10,073 nt of DNA from Mariprofundus sp. GTDB lineage: Bacteria; Pseudomonadota; Zetaproteobacteria; Mariprofundales; Mariprofundaceae. The stretch lies in contig WFUI01000182.1 in the NCBI GenBank assembly GCA_015485035.1, positions 1-10,073 on the forward strand, in the 5' to 3' direction. Every line of letters begins with the position of its first letter. Position 1 is the first letter of the stretch. The notes under the pieces are model-generated. The model saw only the letters and a list, made by a program, of their open reading frames with translations. It was not told where the DNA came from and made no database searches. Positions 1-7,367 of the stretch are shown here, piece after piece. Position numbers and translations under genes: made by a program.

Positions 1-1806
<1,806 letters not shown>

Positions 1807-1856
1807 TTTGCCATGCTTCGATGTATCAAATAGTTACAGTTGCAGGTCGGTTGTTC

Positions 1857-1884
1857 TTGGCGCTGCCAAAGAAATACTTATAAT
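1857..1884 (+). promoter_or_regulatory. Sigma70-type promoter for the outer-membrane barrel gene
   Basis: A perfect -10 hexamer TATAAT at 1879-1884 is preceded, with a 16-nt spacer, by TTGGCG at 1857-1862, which matches 4 of 6 bases of the -35 consensus. The expected transcription start near 1891 gives a leader of about 24 nt. That leader contains a good Shine-Dalgarno (AAAGGAG, ending at 1904) ahead of the ATG at 1915. Seen by eye only, but the perfect -10 and its position make it convincing. Confidence 0.65.
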
Positions 1885-1914
1885 CCGGTTCAATTTTAAA
1901 GGAGATGTGAACTT

Positions 1915-2511
1915 ATGAAACGTTTATTAATTGCAATGGCAGCGATGGTTGCTATGAGCGGCGTGGCGCAGGCTCAGGATATTAAACCTTATGCAGGGAT
2001 TGGTATCGGAGCATTTGGCGTGGAAGTTAAAGATTCCAGCGTTGGGCTCAATCAAAAAAACACAGTGTTTGGTGGTTACGCGAAGTTTGGAGTGGATTTT
2101 ACTGATTACCTGGCAGTCGAGTTGCGGGCAGGGGCAACAAGTACTGGCACAAAGACTTATCCAGCCGGAACTTTTGGCATTCCAGCTACTTTTGATGTGA
2201 AATTGAGCTCTGACTATTTCATATCTTATCTGGCCAAGCTGCAATACCCTGTTGCTCAGGACTTTCGTGTGTATGCACTGGTCGGTGGTACAACGGCCAA
2301 AGCGAAAATGGATGTATCCGTTGTAGGGCTAAACTTTACTCAAAGTAAAACTAAAACTGGTTTTACTTACGGTTTTGGCGGCGAATATAATCTGAATGAT
2401 CAACTCTCTATTGGCGGTGAGTGGGTGCAATATTGGACGAATGTGAAGCTGGACAATACAACCAAAGCTAAACTTTGGGGTGCAGTTGGCACTTTAGCTT
2501 ATCATTTCTAG
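1915..2511 (+). CDS. Small outer-membrane beta-barrel protein (OMP_b-brl/OmpA-like barrel), exported
   Basis: Predicted outer-membrane porin-like or structural barrel of 198 aa; the specific function is unknown. Residues 1-20 are a classic Sec signal peptide: a KR n-region, a hydrophobic core rich in A, M and V, and cleavage after AQA at residue 20. The mature part alternates polar and hydrophobic residues in about eight strands with Gly/aromatic turns (YAGIGIGAFGVEV, FGGYAKFGVDF, YLAVELRAGA, FTYGFGGEYNL, LSIGGEWVQYW). It ends in LWGAVGTLAYHF, whose terminal Phe is the BAM recognition signal. This is the usual size and pattern of eight-stranded barrels in the OmpA-transmembrane/OMP_b-brl group. 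The start is set by GGAG at 1901-1904, 10 nt upstream. The gene has its own promoter and terminator, so it is a monocistronic unit between valS and the tRNA. It uses more A/T-ending codons than the synthetase genes, suggesting a different history or expression level. The family is fairly sure; its role cannot be told. Confidence 0.88.
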   Translation: MKRLLIAMAAMVAMSGVAQAQDIKPYAGIGIGAFGVEVKDSSVGLNQKNTVFGGYAKFGVDFTDYLAVELRAGATSTGTKTYPAGTFGIPATFDVKLSSDYFISYLAKLQYPVAQDFRVYALVGGTTAKAKMDVSVVGLNFTQSKTKTGFTYGFGGEYNLNDQLSIGGEWVQYWTNVKLDNTTKAKLWGAVGTLAYHF

Positions 2512-2529
2512 TTTTATCAGCGGTGTTTT

Positions 2530-2561
2530 AATAGAGGGCGCTGATGCGCCCTCTATTTTTT
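2530..2561 (+). terminator. Strong intrinsic terminator after the barrel gene
   Basis: A perfect 12-bp stem (2530-2541 with 2546-2557, core AGAGGGCG/CGCCCTCT) closes a TGAT tetraloop. A run of six T follows (2556-2561), overlapping the stem end. It lies 18 nt after the stop codon and should end the barrel-gene transcript. Confidence 0.92.
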
Positions 2562-2582
2562 ATCCTGAGCAGGAAACCTGGA

Positions 2583-2623
2583 CATCCGGCTAGCGGGGAG
2601 AGGGGAGGGTTACTAACCGGATG
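2583..2623. repeat. Imperfect inverted repeat with G-rich loop in the intergenic region
   Basis: CATCCGG at 2583-2589 is complementary to CCGGATG at 2617-2623. After one mismatch, TAG at 2591-2593 pairs with CTA at 2613-2615. The 19-nt loop holds runs GGGG, GGGG and GGG (2595-2609). There is no T-tract, so it is not an intrinsic terminator. It could be a protein-binding palindrome or the relic of a repeat. The rest of the stretch between the barrel terminator and the tRNA promoter shows no convincing gene. Confidence 0.4.
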
Positions 2624-2700
2624 CCTGTTGATACAAACAATAGACGACGGCTTGCCTGATTTCTTACGCTCGGAGAACTATGCGCGCTTTATTTGTTGGC

Positions 2701-2729
2701 TTGACCGGATGAGGGTGCGACAATACTCT
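2701..2729 (+). promoter_or_regulatory. Putative stable-RNA promoter for tRNA-Val
   Basis: A near-perfect -35 TTGACC lies at 2701-2706. The -10 is either AATACT (2722-2727, 15-nt spacer) or TACTCT (2724-2729, 17-nt spacer). The bases immediately downstream are very GC-rich (CGCCGCCCTCG, 2731-2741), like the discriminator of stringently controlled rRNA and tRNA promoters. The -35 is preceded by a T-rich stretch (about 2688-2698) that could act as an UP element. Transcription would start near 2735, leaving a 5' tRNA leader of about 25 nt. Confidence 0.55.
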
Positions 2730-2760
2730 TCGCCGCCCTCGTAAGGGGTTATCCAGATAC

Positions 2761-2835
2761 AGGCTCGTAGCTCAGGGGTAGAGCACCACCTTGACATGGT
2801 GGGGGTCGGCGGTTCGAAACCGCCCGAGCCTACCA
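2761..2835 (+). tRNA. tRNA-Val, anticodon GAC
   Basis: A complete cloverleaf can be folded by hand. The acceptor stem is AGGCTCG (2761-2767) with CGAGCCT (2825-2831). The D stem is GCTC/GAGC (2770-2773 with 2781-2784). The anticodon stem is CCACC/GGTGG (2786-2790 with 2798-2802), with loop TTGACAT and anticodon GAC at 2793-2795. The variable loop is GGGTC. The T stem is GGCGG/CCGCC with loop TTCGAAA (2813-2819). Discriminator A and an encoded CCA end at 2835. GAC reads the valine codons GUC and GUU. The gene lies between an apparent stable-RNA promoter and a terminator, about 130 nt ahead of thrS and about 950 nt after valS, whose product would charge it. Confidence 0.97.
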
Positions 2836-2858
2836 TTTACAGTATAGCAACAAAACCG

Positions 2859-2893
2859 AGAGGCCGGACTTTCATAGTTCGGTCTCTTTCTTT
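2859..2893 (+). terminator. Intrinsic terminator between tRNA-Val and thrS
   Basis: AGAGGCCGGAC (2859-2869) pairs with GTTCGGTCTCT (2877-2887) in an uninterrupted 11-bp stem with two G-U wobbles and a 7-nt loop TTTCATA. A T-rich tail (TCTTTCTTT, 2885-2893) follows. The tail is broken by C residues, so some read-through into thrS is possible. It ends the tRNA transcript and could also act as a leader element for thrS. Confidence 0.75.
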
Positions 2894-2902
2894 ACAGGGA
2901 TC

Positions 2903-2930
2903 TTGGCGCGCGCACATAGTTCGTTAGGGT
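2903..2930 (+). promoter_or_regulatory. Weak candidate promoter for thrS
   Basis: TTGGCG at 2903-2908 is the same -35-like hexamer found before the barrel gene. It is followed after 16 nt by TAGGGT (2925-2930), a poor -10 matching 3 of 6 bases. Its placement between the tRNA terminator and the thrS Shine-Dalgarno is right, but the -10 is weak. thrS may instead depend on read-through. Confidence 0.28.
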
Positions 2931-2962
2931 ACAGCGTCTAAACTTTTGGAGGAACACCCGCC

Positions 2963-4867
2963 ATGAATATTTCACTGCCTGACGGTTCTAGTCGCACCCT
3001 GGACGAGGGTGCAACCGCATACGATCTGGCCGCCGATATCGGCCCCGGCCTGGCCCGGGCGACGATTGCAGCTATAGTGAATGGCAAGCAGGTGGATGTT
3101 TCTTACCAGCTGCATGATGGTGATGAAGTGTCTCTGATTACCGAGAAATCCGATGAGGGACTGGAGATTATCCGCCATTCGGTTTCGCACCTGATGGCCA
3201 TGGCAGTGCAGGAGCTGTTTCCGAAATCGCAGGTGACGATAGGGCCGGTGATTGAGGACGGGTTCTATTATGATTTTGCTTTCGAGCGTGCATTTACACC
3301 GGAAGATCTGAAAAAGATCGAAGAGAAAATGCGTCAGCTTTCCAATCAGAAATTGCCGATTTCACGCGAGGAATGGGATCGTGATGATGCGATTGCCCAT
3401 TTCGAAGGGATCGGGGAATCGTATAAAGCGAAATTGATTGCGCGAATTCCGGCCGGTGAAACGGTCAGTTTGTATCGGCAGGGTGAATGGGCTGACCTGT
3501 GCCGCGGGCCGCATGTGCCGAATACCGGCGTGCTCAAACATTTTAAGTTGATGAAAGTGGCGGGTGCTTACTGGGAAGGGAATTCCGATAATGAACAGCT
3601 GCAGCGTATCTATGGGACGGCATGGGCATCCAAGGCTGATCTGAAAGCCTATTTACATCGCCTCGAAGAGGCCGAGAAGCGCGACCACCGCAAATTGGCC
3701 AAGTCACTGGATTTGTTTCATCTGCAGGAAGAAGCGCCGGGTATGATTTTCTGGCATCCGAAGGGATGGTCGGTCTGGCAGAGCGTGGAGCAGGAAATTC
3801 GCAGCGTGATGCGTGACAATGGTTATCAGGAAATCAAGACACCGCAGCTGGTGGATCGTAAGCTGTGGGAAAAGTCCGGTCACTGGGACAAATTCCGTGA
3901 TGAAATGTTCACCACCAATACGGAAAACCGCGATTACGCTATCAAGCCGATGAACTGTCCCTGCCATATTCAGGTGTTTAATCAGAATCTGCATTCCTAT
4001 CGCGATCTGCCGTTGCGTCTGGCCGAGTTCGGCTCATGTCATCGCAATGAGCCATCCGGCACGCTGCATGGCTTGATGCGGCTGAGGAACTTTGTGCAGG
4101 ACGATGCCCATATATTCTGTACCGAGGATCAGATTCAGGATGAGGTGTGCAACTTCATTGATTTGACCTACGATGTTTATAAACGTTTCGGCTTTGACGA
4201 TGTGATTATCTTTCTGTCCGACCGTCCGGACAACCGTGTCGGCACGGATGAACAGTGGGATAAAGCCGAAGCCGCACTGCATCAGGCGCTGCAATCGAAG
4301 AATATCGAATATGGCGAGAATAAGGGCGAGGGTGCATTTTATGGCCCCAAGATCGAATTTTCACTGAAGGACTGTCTGGGGCGTGTCTGGCAGTGCGGTA
4401 CGATTCAGGTCGATTTCTCCATGCCGGGCCGGCTCGATGCTGTCTATGTGGCCGAAGACAGCTCGCGCCAGACGCCGGTCATGTTGCACCGGGCCATTCT
4501 CGGATCGCTGGAACGCTTTATCGGTATTCTGATCGAACACCACGAAGGCAGGTTCCCGTTCTGGCTGGCGCCGGTGCAGGCGGTGATGTGTAATATCACC
4601 GATTCGCAGGCTGAATATGTGTCAGAATGCTGCAAAAAGATGAAAAAAGCGGGTTTCAGGGTTGATGCGGACTTGCGAAACGAAAAGGTCGGCTATAAAG
4701 TGCGCGCCCACACGTTGGAGCGGGTGCCTTTTATTCTTGTTGCCGGGGATCGGGAACGTGATGAAGGAACGGTCAGCGTGCGTGATTTAAGTGGCCGGAA
4801 TCTTGGTGCTTTTAGTCTGGATGACTGGATTTCCGAGATGCAGAAGAAACGCGAAAATCACGAATAG
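2963..4867 (+). CDS. thrS: Threonyl-tRNA synthetase (ThrS)
   Basis: Cytosolic class II synthetase that attaches threonine to tRNA-Thr and hydrolyses mischarged Ser-tRNA-Thr. At 634 aa it is close to the E. coli length of 642. Residues 1-61 form the TGS domain. The editing domain follows, with HxxxH at H72/H76 and C180/H184 in LCRGPH. The class II catalytic core spans about 240-535. Its zinc ligands are C332 (in MNCPCH), H383 (DDAHIF) and H509 (MLHRAI), in register with E. coli C334/H385/H511. Motif 2 is [11 protein letters not shown], and motif 3 lies around [14 protein letters not shown]. The C-terminal anticodon-binding domain (about 540-634) includes [16 protein letters not shown]. The ATG is fixed by GGAGG at 2948-2952, 10 nt upstream, and by the intact TGS start. 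infC follows after 33 nt, so the two are probably cotranscribed. I could not see a tRNA-Thr-like operator in the leader. Confidence 0.98.
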   Translation: MNISLPDGSSRTLDEGATAYDLAADIGPGLARATIAAIVNGKQVDVSYQLHDGDEVSLITEKSDEGLEIIRHSVSHLMAMAVQELFPKSQVTIGPVIEDGFYYDFAFERAFTPEDLKKIEEKMRQLSNQKLPISREEWDRDDAIAHFEGIGESYKAKLIARIPAGETVSLYRQGEWADLCRGPHVPNTGVLKHFKLMKVAGAYWEGNSDNEQLQRIYGTAWASKADLKAYLHRLEEAEKRDHRKLAKSLDLFHLQEEAPGMIFWHPKGWSVWQSVEQEIRSVMRDNGYQEIKTPQLVDRKLWEKSGHWDKFRDEMFTTNTENRDYAIKPMNCPCHIQVFNQNLHSYRDLPLRLAEFGSCHRNEPSGTLHGLMRLRNFVQDDAHIFCTEDQIQDEVCNFIDLTYDVYKRFGFDDVIIFLSDRPDNRVGTDEQWDKAEAALHQALQSKNIEYGENKGEGAFYGPKIEFSLKDCLGRVWQCGTIQVDFSMPGRLDAVYVAEDSSRQTPVMLHRAILGSLERFIGILIEHHEGRFPFWLAPVQAVMCNITDSQAEYVSECCKKMKKAGFRVDADLRNEKVGYKVRAHTLERVPFILVAGDRERDEGTVSVRDLSGRNLGAFSLDDWISEMQKKRENHE

Positions 4868-4888
4868 ATATGACGTTTAAGATAATGG

Positions 4889-4903
4889 AAGGAGTCTTGT
4901 ATT
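4889..4903 (+). promoter_or_regulatory. infC Shine-Dalgarno plus ATT start codon
   Basis: AAGGAG at 4889-4894 lies 6 nt before ATT at 4901-4903, the ideal distance. The only other in-frame start codon near the N-terminus, TTG at 4913, is 18 nt from the same Shine-Dalgarno. Known biology: E. coli infC starts with AUU, and IF3 itself rejects such non-canonical starts, giving negative autoregulation. The geometry here implies the same control. Confidence 0.82.
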
Positions 4904-5416
4904 AAAAAAGATTTGCCGATCAACTACGATATTGATGCCTCAGAGGTACGCGTGGTTGACGATACTACAGGGGAACAGCTTGGCGTATTGCCGCTGAGGG
5001 ATGCAGTTGCCAAAGCCACTGCCAAGGGTCTCGATCTGGTGCTGATGGCAGCAAAAAGTAATCCGCCGGTCTGCAAGATCATGGATTACGGCAAATACAA
5101 GTACGAGCAGAGCAAGAAAGCCAATCTTGCCAAGAAACGTCAGCACGTGATGCAGATTAAGGAAGTGAAGGTCGGCGCCAATACCGATGTTCATGATATG
5201 GAAGTGAAAATGAAGGCAGCGAAGAAATTCCTGTCGCAGGGCAACAAGGTGAAGATCTCCCTGCGTTTTCGCGGACGTGAAATGGCACATACCGGACGTG
5301 GTCTGGATCAGATGAAGAATGTTGCCGGTTTTTTGGAAGAGTTTGGCAAGCCTGAAAAGATGCCGAACATGGAAGGGCGACAGATGATCATGATCATGGC
5401 GCCACACAAAAAATAA
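4901..5416 (+). CDS. infC: Translation initiation factor IF-3 (ATT start)
   Basis: Binds the 30S subunit, prevents premature joining of 50S, and checks the start codon and initiator tRNA. With the ATT start the protein is 171 aa (E. coli has 180): MKKDLPINYDIDASEVRVV at the N-terminus, reading the ATT as Met. The N-domain continues through DLVLMAAKSNPPVCKIMDYGKY. A lysine-rich linker covers about residues 62-80. The C-domain contains KISLRFRGREMAH and ends in EGRQMIMIMAPHKK. All of these are IF3 signatures. No ATG or GTG is available in frame near the required N-terminus. TTG at 4913 would give 167 aa but is badly spaced from the Shine-Dalgarno. The gene is 33 nt after thrS and is followed by an attenuator-like terminator before rpmI. 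Confidence 0.95.
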   Translation: MKKDLPINYDIDASEVRVVDDTTGEQLGVLPLRDAVAKATAKGLDLVLMAAKSNPPVCKIMDYGKYKYEQSKKANLAKKRQHVMQIKEVKVGANTDVHDMEVKMKAAKKFLSQGNKVKISLRFRGREMAHTGRGLDQMKNVAGFLEEFGKPEKMPNMEGRQMIMIMAPHKK

Positions 5417-5428
5417 GAGTTGCTCTTC

Positions 5429-5461
5429 AGGGTTTAAAAGACCCTCGACAGGGTCTTTTTT
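5429..5461 (+). terminator. Terminator/attenuator between infC and rpmI
   Basis: AAAAGACCCT (5436-5445) and AGGGTCTTTT (5450-5459) form a perfect 10-bp stem with a CGAC loop, with T run 5456-5461. Upstream, AGGGT at 5429-5433 can pair with the same ACCCT (5441-5445) that forms the left arm of the terminator, so the two folds exclude each other. The short competing helix could act as an anti-terminator. No room is left between the hairpin and rpmI for a full promoter, so rpmI-rplT must be reached by read-through or from a promoter inside infC. Confidence 0.75.
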
Positions 5462-5484
5462 AGTTTACGAGAAGGAAGAATACA

Positions 5485-5682
5485 ATGCCTAAGATGAAAT
5501 CAAACAGCGGTGCTGCAAAGCGTTTTACCAAGACCGGAAGTGGCAAATGGAAACGTAACAAGGCGTTTGCCAGTCATATTCTGACCAAGAAATCGCCCAA
5601 GCGTAAACGTAATATGCGCGGAACCGAGTTGGTTGCCGCCGCAGATTGCAAATCACTGGACCGGTTGGTTCCTGGTCGTTAA
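5485..5682 (+). CDS. rpmI: 50S ribosomal protein L35
   Basis: Small basic protein of the large ribosomal subunit, 65 aa, the normal length. The sequence has the L35 signature: [20 protein letters not shown] at the start, then [20 protein letters not shown], ending DRLVPGR. The start is set by AAGGAA at 5472-5477, 7 nt before the ATG. It sits between infC and rplT as in most Proteobacteria. The last codons take part in possible RNA helices with the spacer before rplT. In E. coli, translation of rpmI is the target of L20 repression and rplT is translationally coupled to it. Confidence 0.97.
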   Translation: MPKMKSNSGAAKRFTKTGSGKWKRNKAFASHILTKKSPKRKRNMRGTELVAAADCKSLDRLVPGR

Positions 5683-5693
5683 ACCGATCCAGG
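5662..5693 (+). promoter_or_regulatory. Crossing complementary segments at the rpmI-rplT junction (possible L20 feedback site)
   Basis: CGGTT (5662-5666) is complementary to AACCG (5682-5686), and CCTGG (5671-5675) to CCAGG (5689-5693). The order a-b-a'-b' means the helices either exclude each other or form a pseudoknot straddling the rpmI stop codon. The helices are only 5 bp and the last connecting loop is 2 nt, so a stable pseudoknot is doubtful. The link to L20 autoregulation is inference from position alone. Confidence 0.3.
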
Positions 5694-5737
5694 TTGCTAA
5701 GAAGAATCGTTTAGAAGTTTTAGGTTAGGAGAGAGAT

Positions 5738-6094
5738 ATGCCTCGCGTTAAATCCGGAGTACAGGCGCACGCGCGCCACAAAAGTGTTATCAAGGCGGCC
5801 AAGGGTTACCGTGGTCGTCGCAAGAGCTGTTTTCGCGTAGCTACCCAGGCGGTCGATAAAGCGCGCCAGTATGCTTATCGCGATCGCAAGGTTAAAAAGC
5901 GTGATTTCCGCAGTCTGTGGATTGTGCGCATCAATGCGGCAGCCAAGCAGAATGGTCTGAACTATTCAGGTTTCATGCATGGTCTGAAACTGGCCGGTAT
6001 TGAGCTGGACCGTAAGGTACTGGCTGATATCGCAGTTCGCGATGCTGAAGGTTTTGCGACGCTGGCAGAAACAGCTCGCGCACAGATTCAGTAA
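5738..6094 (+). CDS. rplT: 50S ribosomal protein L20
   Basis: RNA-binding protein needed early in 50S assembly and, in known systems, an autogenous repressor of its own operon. At 118 aa it has the normal length. The N-terminal basic extension [19 protein letters not shown] and [21 protein letters not shown] is followed by [20 protein letters not shown] and a globular C-terminal domain ([26 protein letters not shown]). All are diagnostic of L20. AGGAG at 5727-5731 lies 6 nt before the ATG. The gene follows rpmI after 55 nt and ends 38 nt before a strong terminator. Confidence 0.98.
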   Translation: MPRVKSGVQAHARHKSVIKAAKGYRGRRKSCFRVATQAVDKARQYAYRDRKVKKRDFRSLWIVRINAAAKQNGLNYSGFMHGLKLAGIELDRKVLADIAVRDAEGFATLAETARAQIQ

Positions 6095-6132
6095 CTAATA
6101 ATCACCGGCCAAGGTCGGGATGTTGAATGATG

Positions 6133-6168
6133 AAATGGCAGGGCTGTAATAGCTCTGTCATTTTTTTT
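6133..6168 (+). terminator. Strong intrinsic terminator after rplT
   Basis: The segment 6133-6145 (AAATGGCAGGGCT) pairs along its whole length with 6151-6163, with two G-U wobbles and a GTAAT loop. A run of eight T ends at 6168. This separates the ribosomal protein transcript from pheST. Confidence 0.9.
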
Positions 6169-6188
6169 GGAAAACGAAAGTCAAAGGC

Positions 6189-6269
6189 TTTTAGCACTAA
6201 GACGCAAAGAAAGTTAGCGGTACATGAGCGGTTTTTTATAGTTTTTACTTCGTGTCTTGGTGGTTAAAA
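6189..6269. repeat. Long imperfect inverted repeat upstream of pheS
   Basis: The left arm 6189-6209 (TTTTAGCACTAAGACGCAAAG) and right arm 6248-6269 can pair over about 20 positions, with three G-T pairs, one mismatch and one bulge, leaving a 38-nt AT-rich loop. The right arm contains CTTCGTGTCTTGGTGGTTAA. From memory, arms of this kind (AAGACnC-AAAG / CTT-GTGTCTT) recur in intergenic DNA of many environmental bacteria, but I cannot verify copies here. The right arm ends 13 nt before the pheS ATG. Confidence 0.6.
6214..6242 (+). promoter_or_regulatory. Candidate promoter for pheST inside the inverted-repeat loop
   Basis: TATAGT at 6237-6242 matches 5 of 6 bases of the -10 consensus. With a 17-nt spacer it is preceded by TTAGCG (6214-6219), a weak -35 matching 3 of 6. 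Transcripts would start near 6249, inside the right arm of the repeat, giving a leader of about 33 nt. The strong terminator upstream makes a promoter in this region likely. Confidence 0.45.
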
Positions 6270-6281
6270 CAGGGGTTGGTC

Positions 6282-7367
6282 ATGAGTGAAATTGATGCGC
6301 TGAAAATTCAGCTGGAGTCATTGCAGAGAGAGGCGCTGGCTGCATTTGCCGAGGCAGAGGGTCTGAACGCTTTGCAGGCCTTGCGTGTTCACTATCTGGG
6401 TAAGAAAGGTGCGTTGACTGAAGTGCTCAAAGGTGTTGGAAAGCTGCCGCCGGCTGATCGTCCGGTAATTGGGAAATTCGTCAATCAGGCCAAGCAGGCC
6501 CTCGCTGTTGCCCTCGATGCGATGGAAGTGGAATTGGCGGTTAAAGCTAAGGCCGAGCGCATCGAAGCCGAACGTATCGATGTGACGTTGCCCGGGCGCA
6601 ACAGGCCGAAAGGCGCATTGCATCCGGTGCAGCAGGGGTTGGATGAACTTACAGCGATTTTTGCGCAGATGGGTTTTGATGTGGCGGAAGGCCCGGAAAT
6701 CGAGGATGAATTCCATAATTTCGATGCTCTGAATATTCCCCCGGAACATCCGGCCCGTGCCATGCATGATACGTTTTTTATCAAGGATATGAAAAATGAC
6801 GAGGGCACCGAGCCGATGCTGCTCAGGACGCATACATCGCCGGTGCAGATTCGTGCCATGAAACGTTTTGTGGCCGAGGGTGGTGAGCCGCCACTGGCCG
6901 TTGTGGCGCCGGGGCGCGTCTACCGCTGCGATTACGATGTGACCCATTCGCCGATGTTTCATCAGGTGGAAGTGTTCAAGGTCGATCGTGATGTGTCGCT
7001 GGCGCATCTCAAGGGCGTATTGCAACATTTCCTGTCTACTTATTTCGAGAAGGACGTGGCCATTCGTTTGCGGCCGCATTATTTCCCGTTTACCGAGCCA
7101 TCTGCCGAAGTCGATATCGGTTGCGTGTTCTGTGCCGGCAAGGGATGCAGAATCTGTAAGGGCAGTGGCTGGATCGAGGTATTGGGCAGCGGCATGATCC
7201 ATCCGAATGTGTTGCGTTCGGTCGGTATTGATTCAAACGAATTTTCCGGTTTTGCCTTCGGTCTCGGTGTGGAACGCATGGTCATGCTGAAACAGGGGAT
7301 TCCCGATTTGAGGCTGTTTTTTGAAAATGATGTCCGATTCCTGAGCCGGATGGGGGTGGCGAAATGA
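6282..7367 (+). CDS. pheS: Phenylalanyl-tRNA synthetase alpha subunit (PheS)
   Basis: Catalytic alpha subunit of the (alpha-beta)2 class II synthetase that charges tRNA-Phe, 361 aa. The N-terminal coiled coil (about 1-90) contains VHYLGKKGALTEVL. The catalytic core follows, with HPVQQGLDELTAIFAQMGF and EIEDEFHNFDALNIPPEHPAR. It continues with motif 2 (PGRVYRCDYDVTHSPMFHQVE) and FPFTEPSAEVDIG. Motif 3 is in SGFAFGLGVERMVMLKQGIPDLR. A CX2CX4CX2C insert (Cys 281, 284, 289, 292) is absent from E. coli and helps explain the greater length than its 327 aa; similar inserts are, from memory, common in other bacteria. I chose ATG 6282 because AGGGG lies at 6271-6275 and the protein then starts like other PheS. 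An upstream in-frame GTG at 6252 has no ribosome site and lies in the inverted repeat. The stop overlaps the pheT start by 4 nt, implying translational coupling. No Phe-rich leader peptide is visible. Confidence 0.97.
   Translation: MSEIDALKIQLESLQREALAAFAEAEGLNALQALRVHYLGKKGALTEVLKGVGKLPPADRPVIGKFVNQAKQALAVALDAMEVELAVKAKAERIEAERIDVTLPGRNRPKGALHPVQQGLDELTAIFAQMGFDVAEGPEIEDEFHNFDALNIPPEHPARAMHDTFFIKDMKNDEGTEPMLLRTHTSPVQIRAMKRFVAEGGEPPLAVVAPGRVYRCDYDVTHSPMFHQVEVFKVDRDVSLAHLKGVLQHFLSTYFEKDVAIRLRPHYFPFTEPSAEVDIGCVFCAGKGCRICKGSGWIEVLGSGMIHPNVLRSVGIDSNEFSGFAFGLGVERMVMLKQGIPDLRLFFENDVRFLSRMGVAK

Noticed and set aside
2544..2744. 66-codon open frame between the barrel gene and the tRNA
   Set aside because: Its ATG lies in the loop of the barrel-gene terminator, it has no ribosome site, it runs through the tRNA promoter, and the protein resembles no family I know.
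2894..2962. tRNA-Thr-like translational operator in the thrS leader, as in E. coli
   Set aside because: A CGT-containing stretch exists but I could not fold an anticodon-arm-like stem around it.
3953..3967. Extra cysteine beside the ThrS zinc ligand (NCPCH instead of NCPGH)
   Set aside because: From memory this variant is common in proteobacterial ThrS, and the true zinc ligand C332 is intact.
4870..4905. 11-codon mini-frame whose TAA overlaps the infC ATT start
   Set aside because: It has no ribosome site of its own and is short enough to arise by chance. A coupling peptide would need conservation evidence.
6252..6281. Upstream in-frame GTG start for pheS
   Set aside because: No Shine-Dalgarno precedes it, it lies within the inverted repeat, and the added residues (VSWWLKQGLV) are unlike PheS N-termini. 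ATG 6282 has AGGGG at a good distance.
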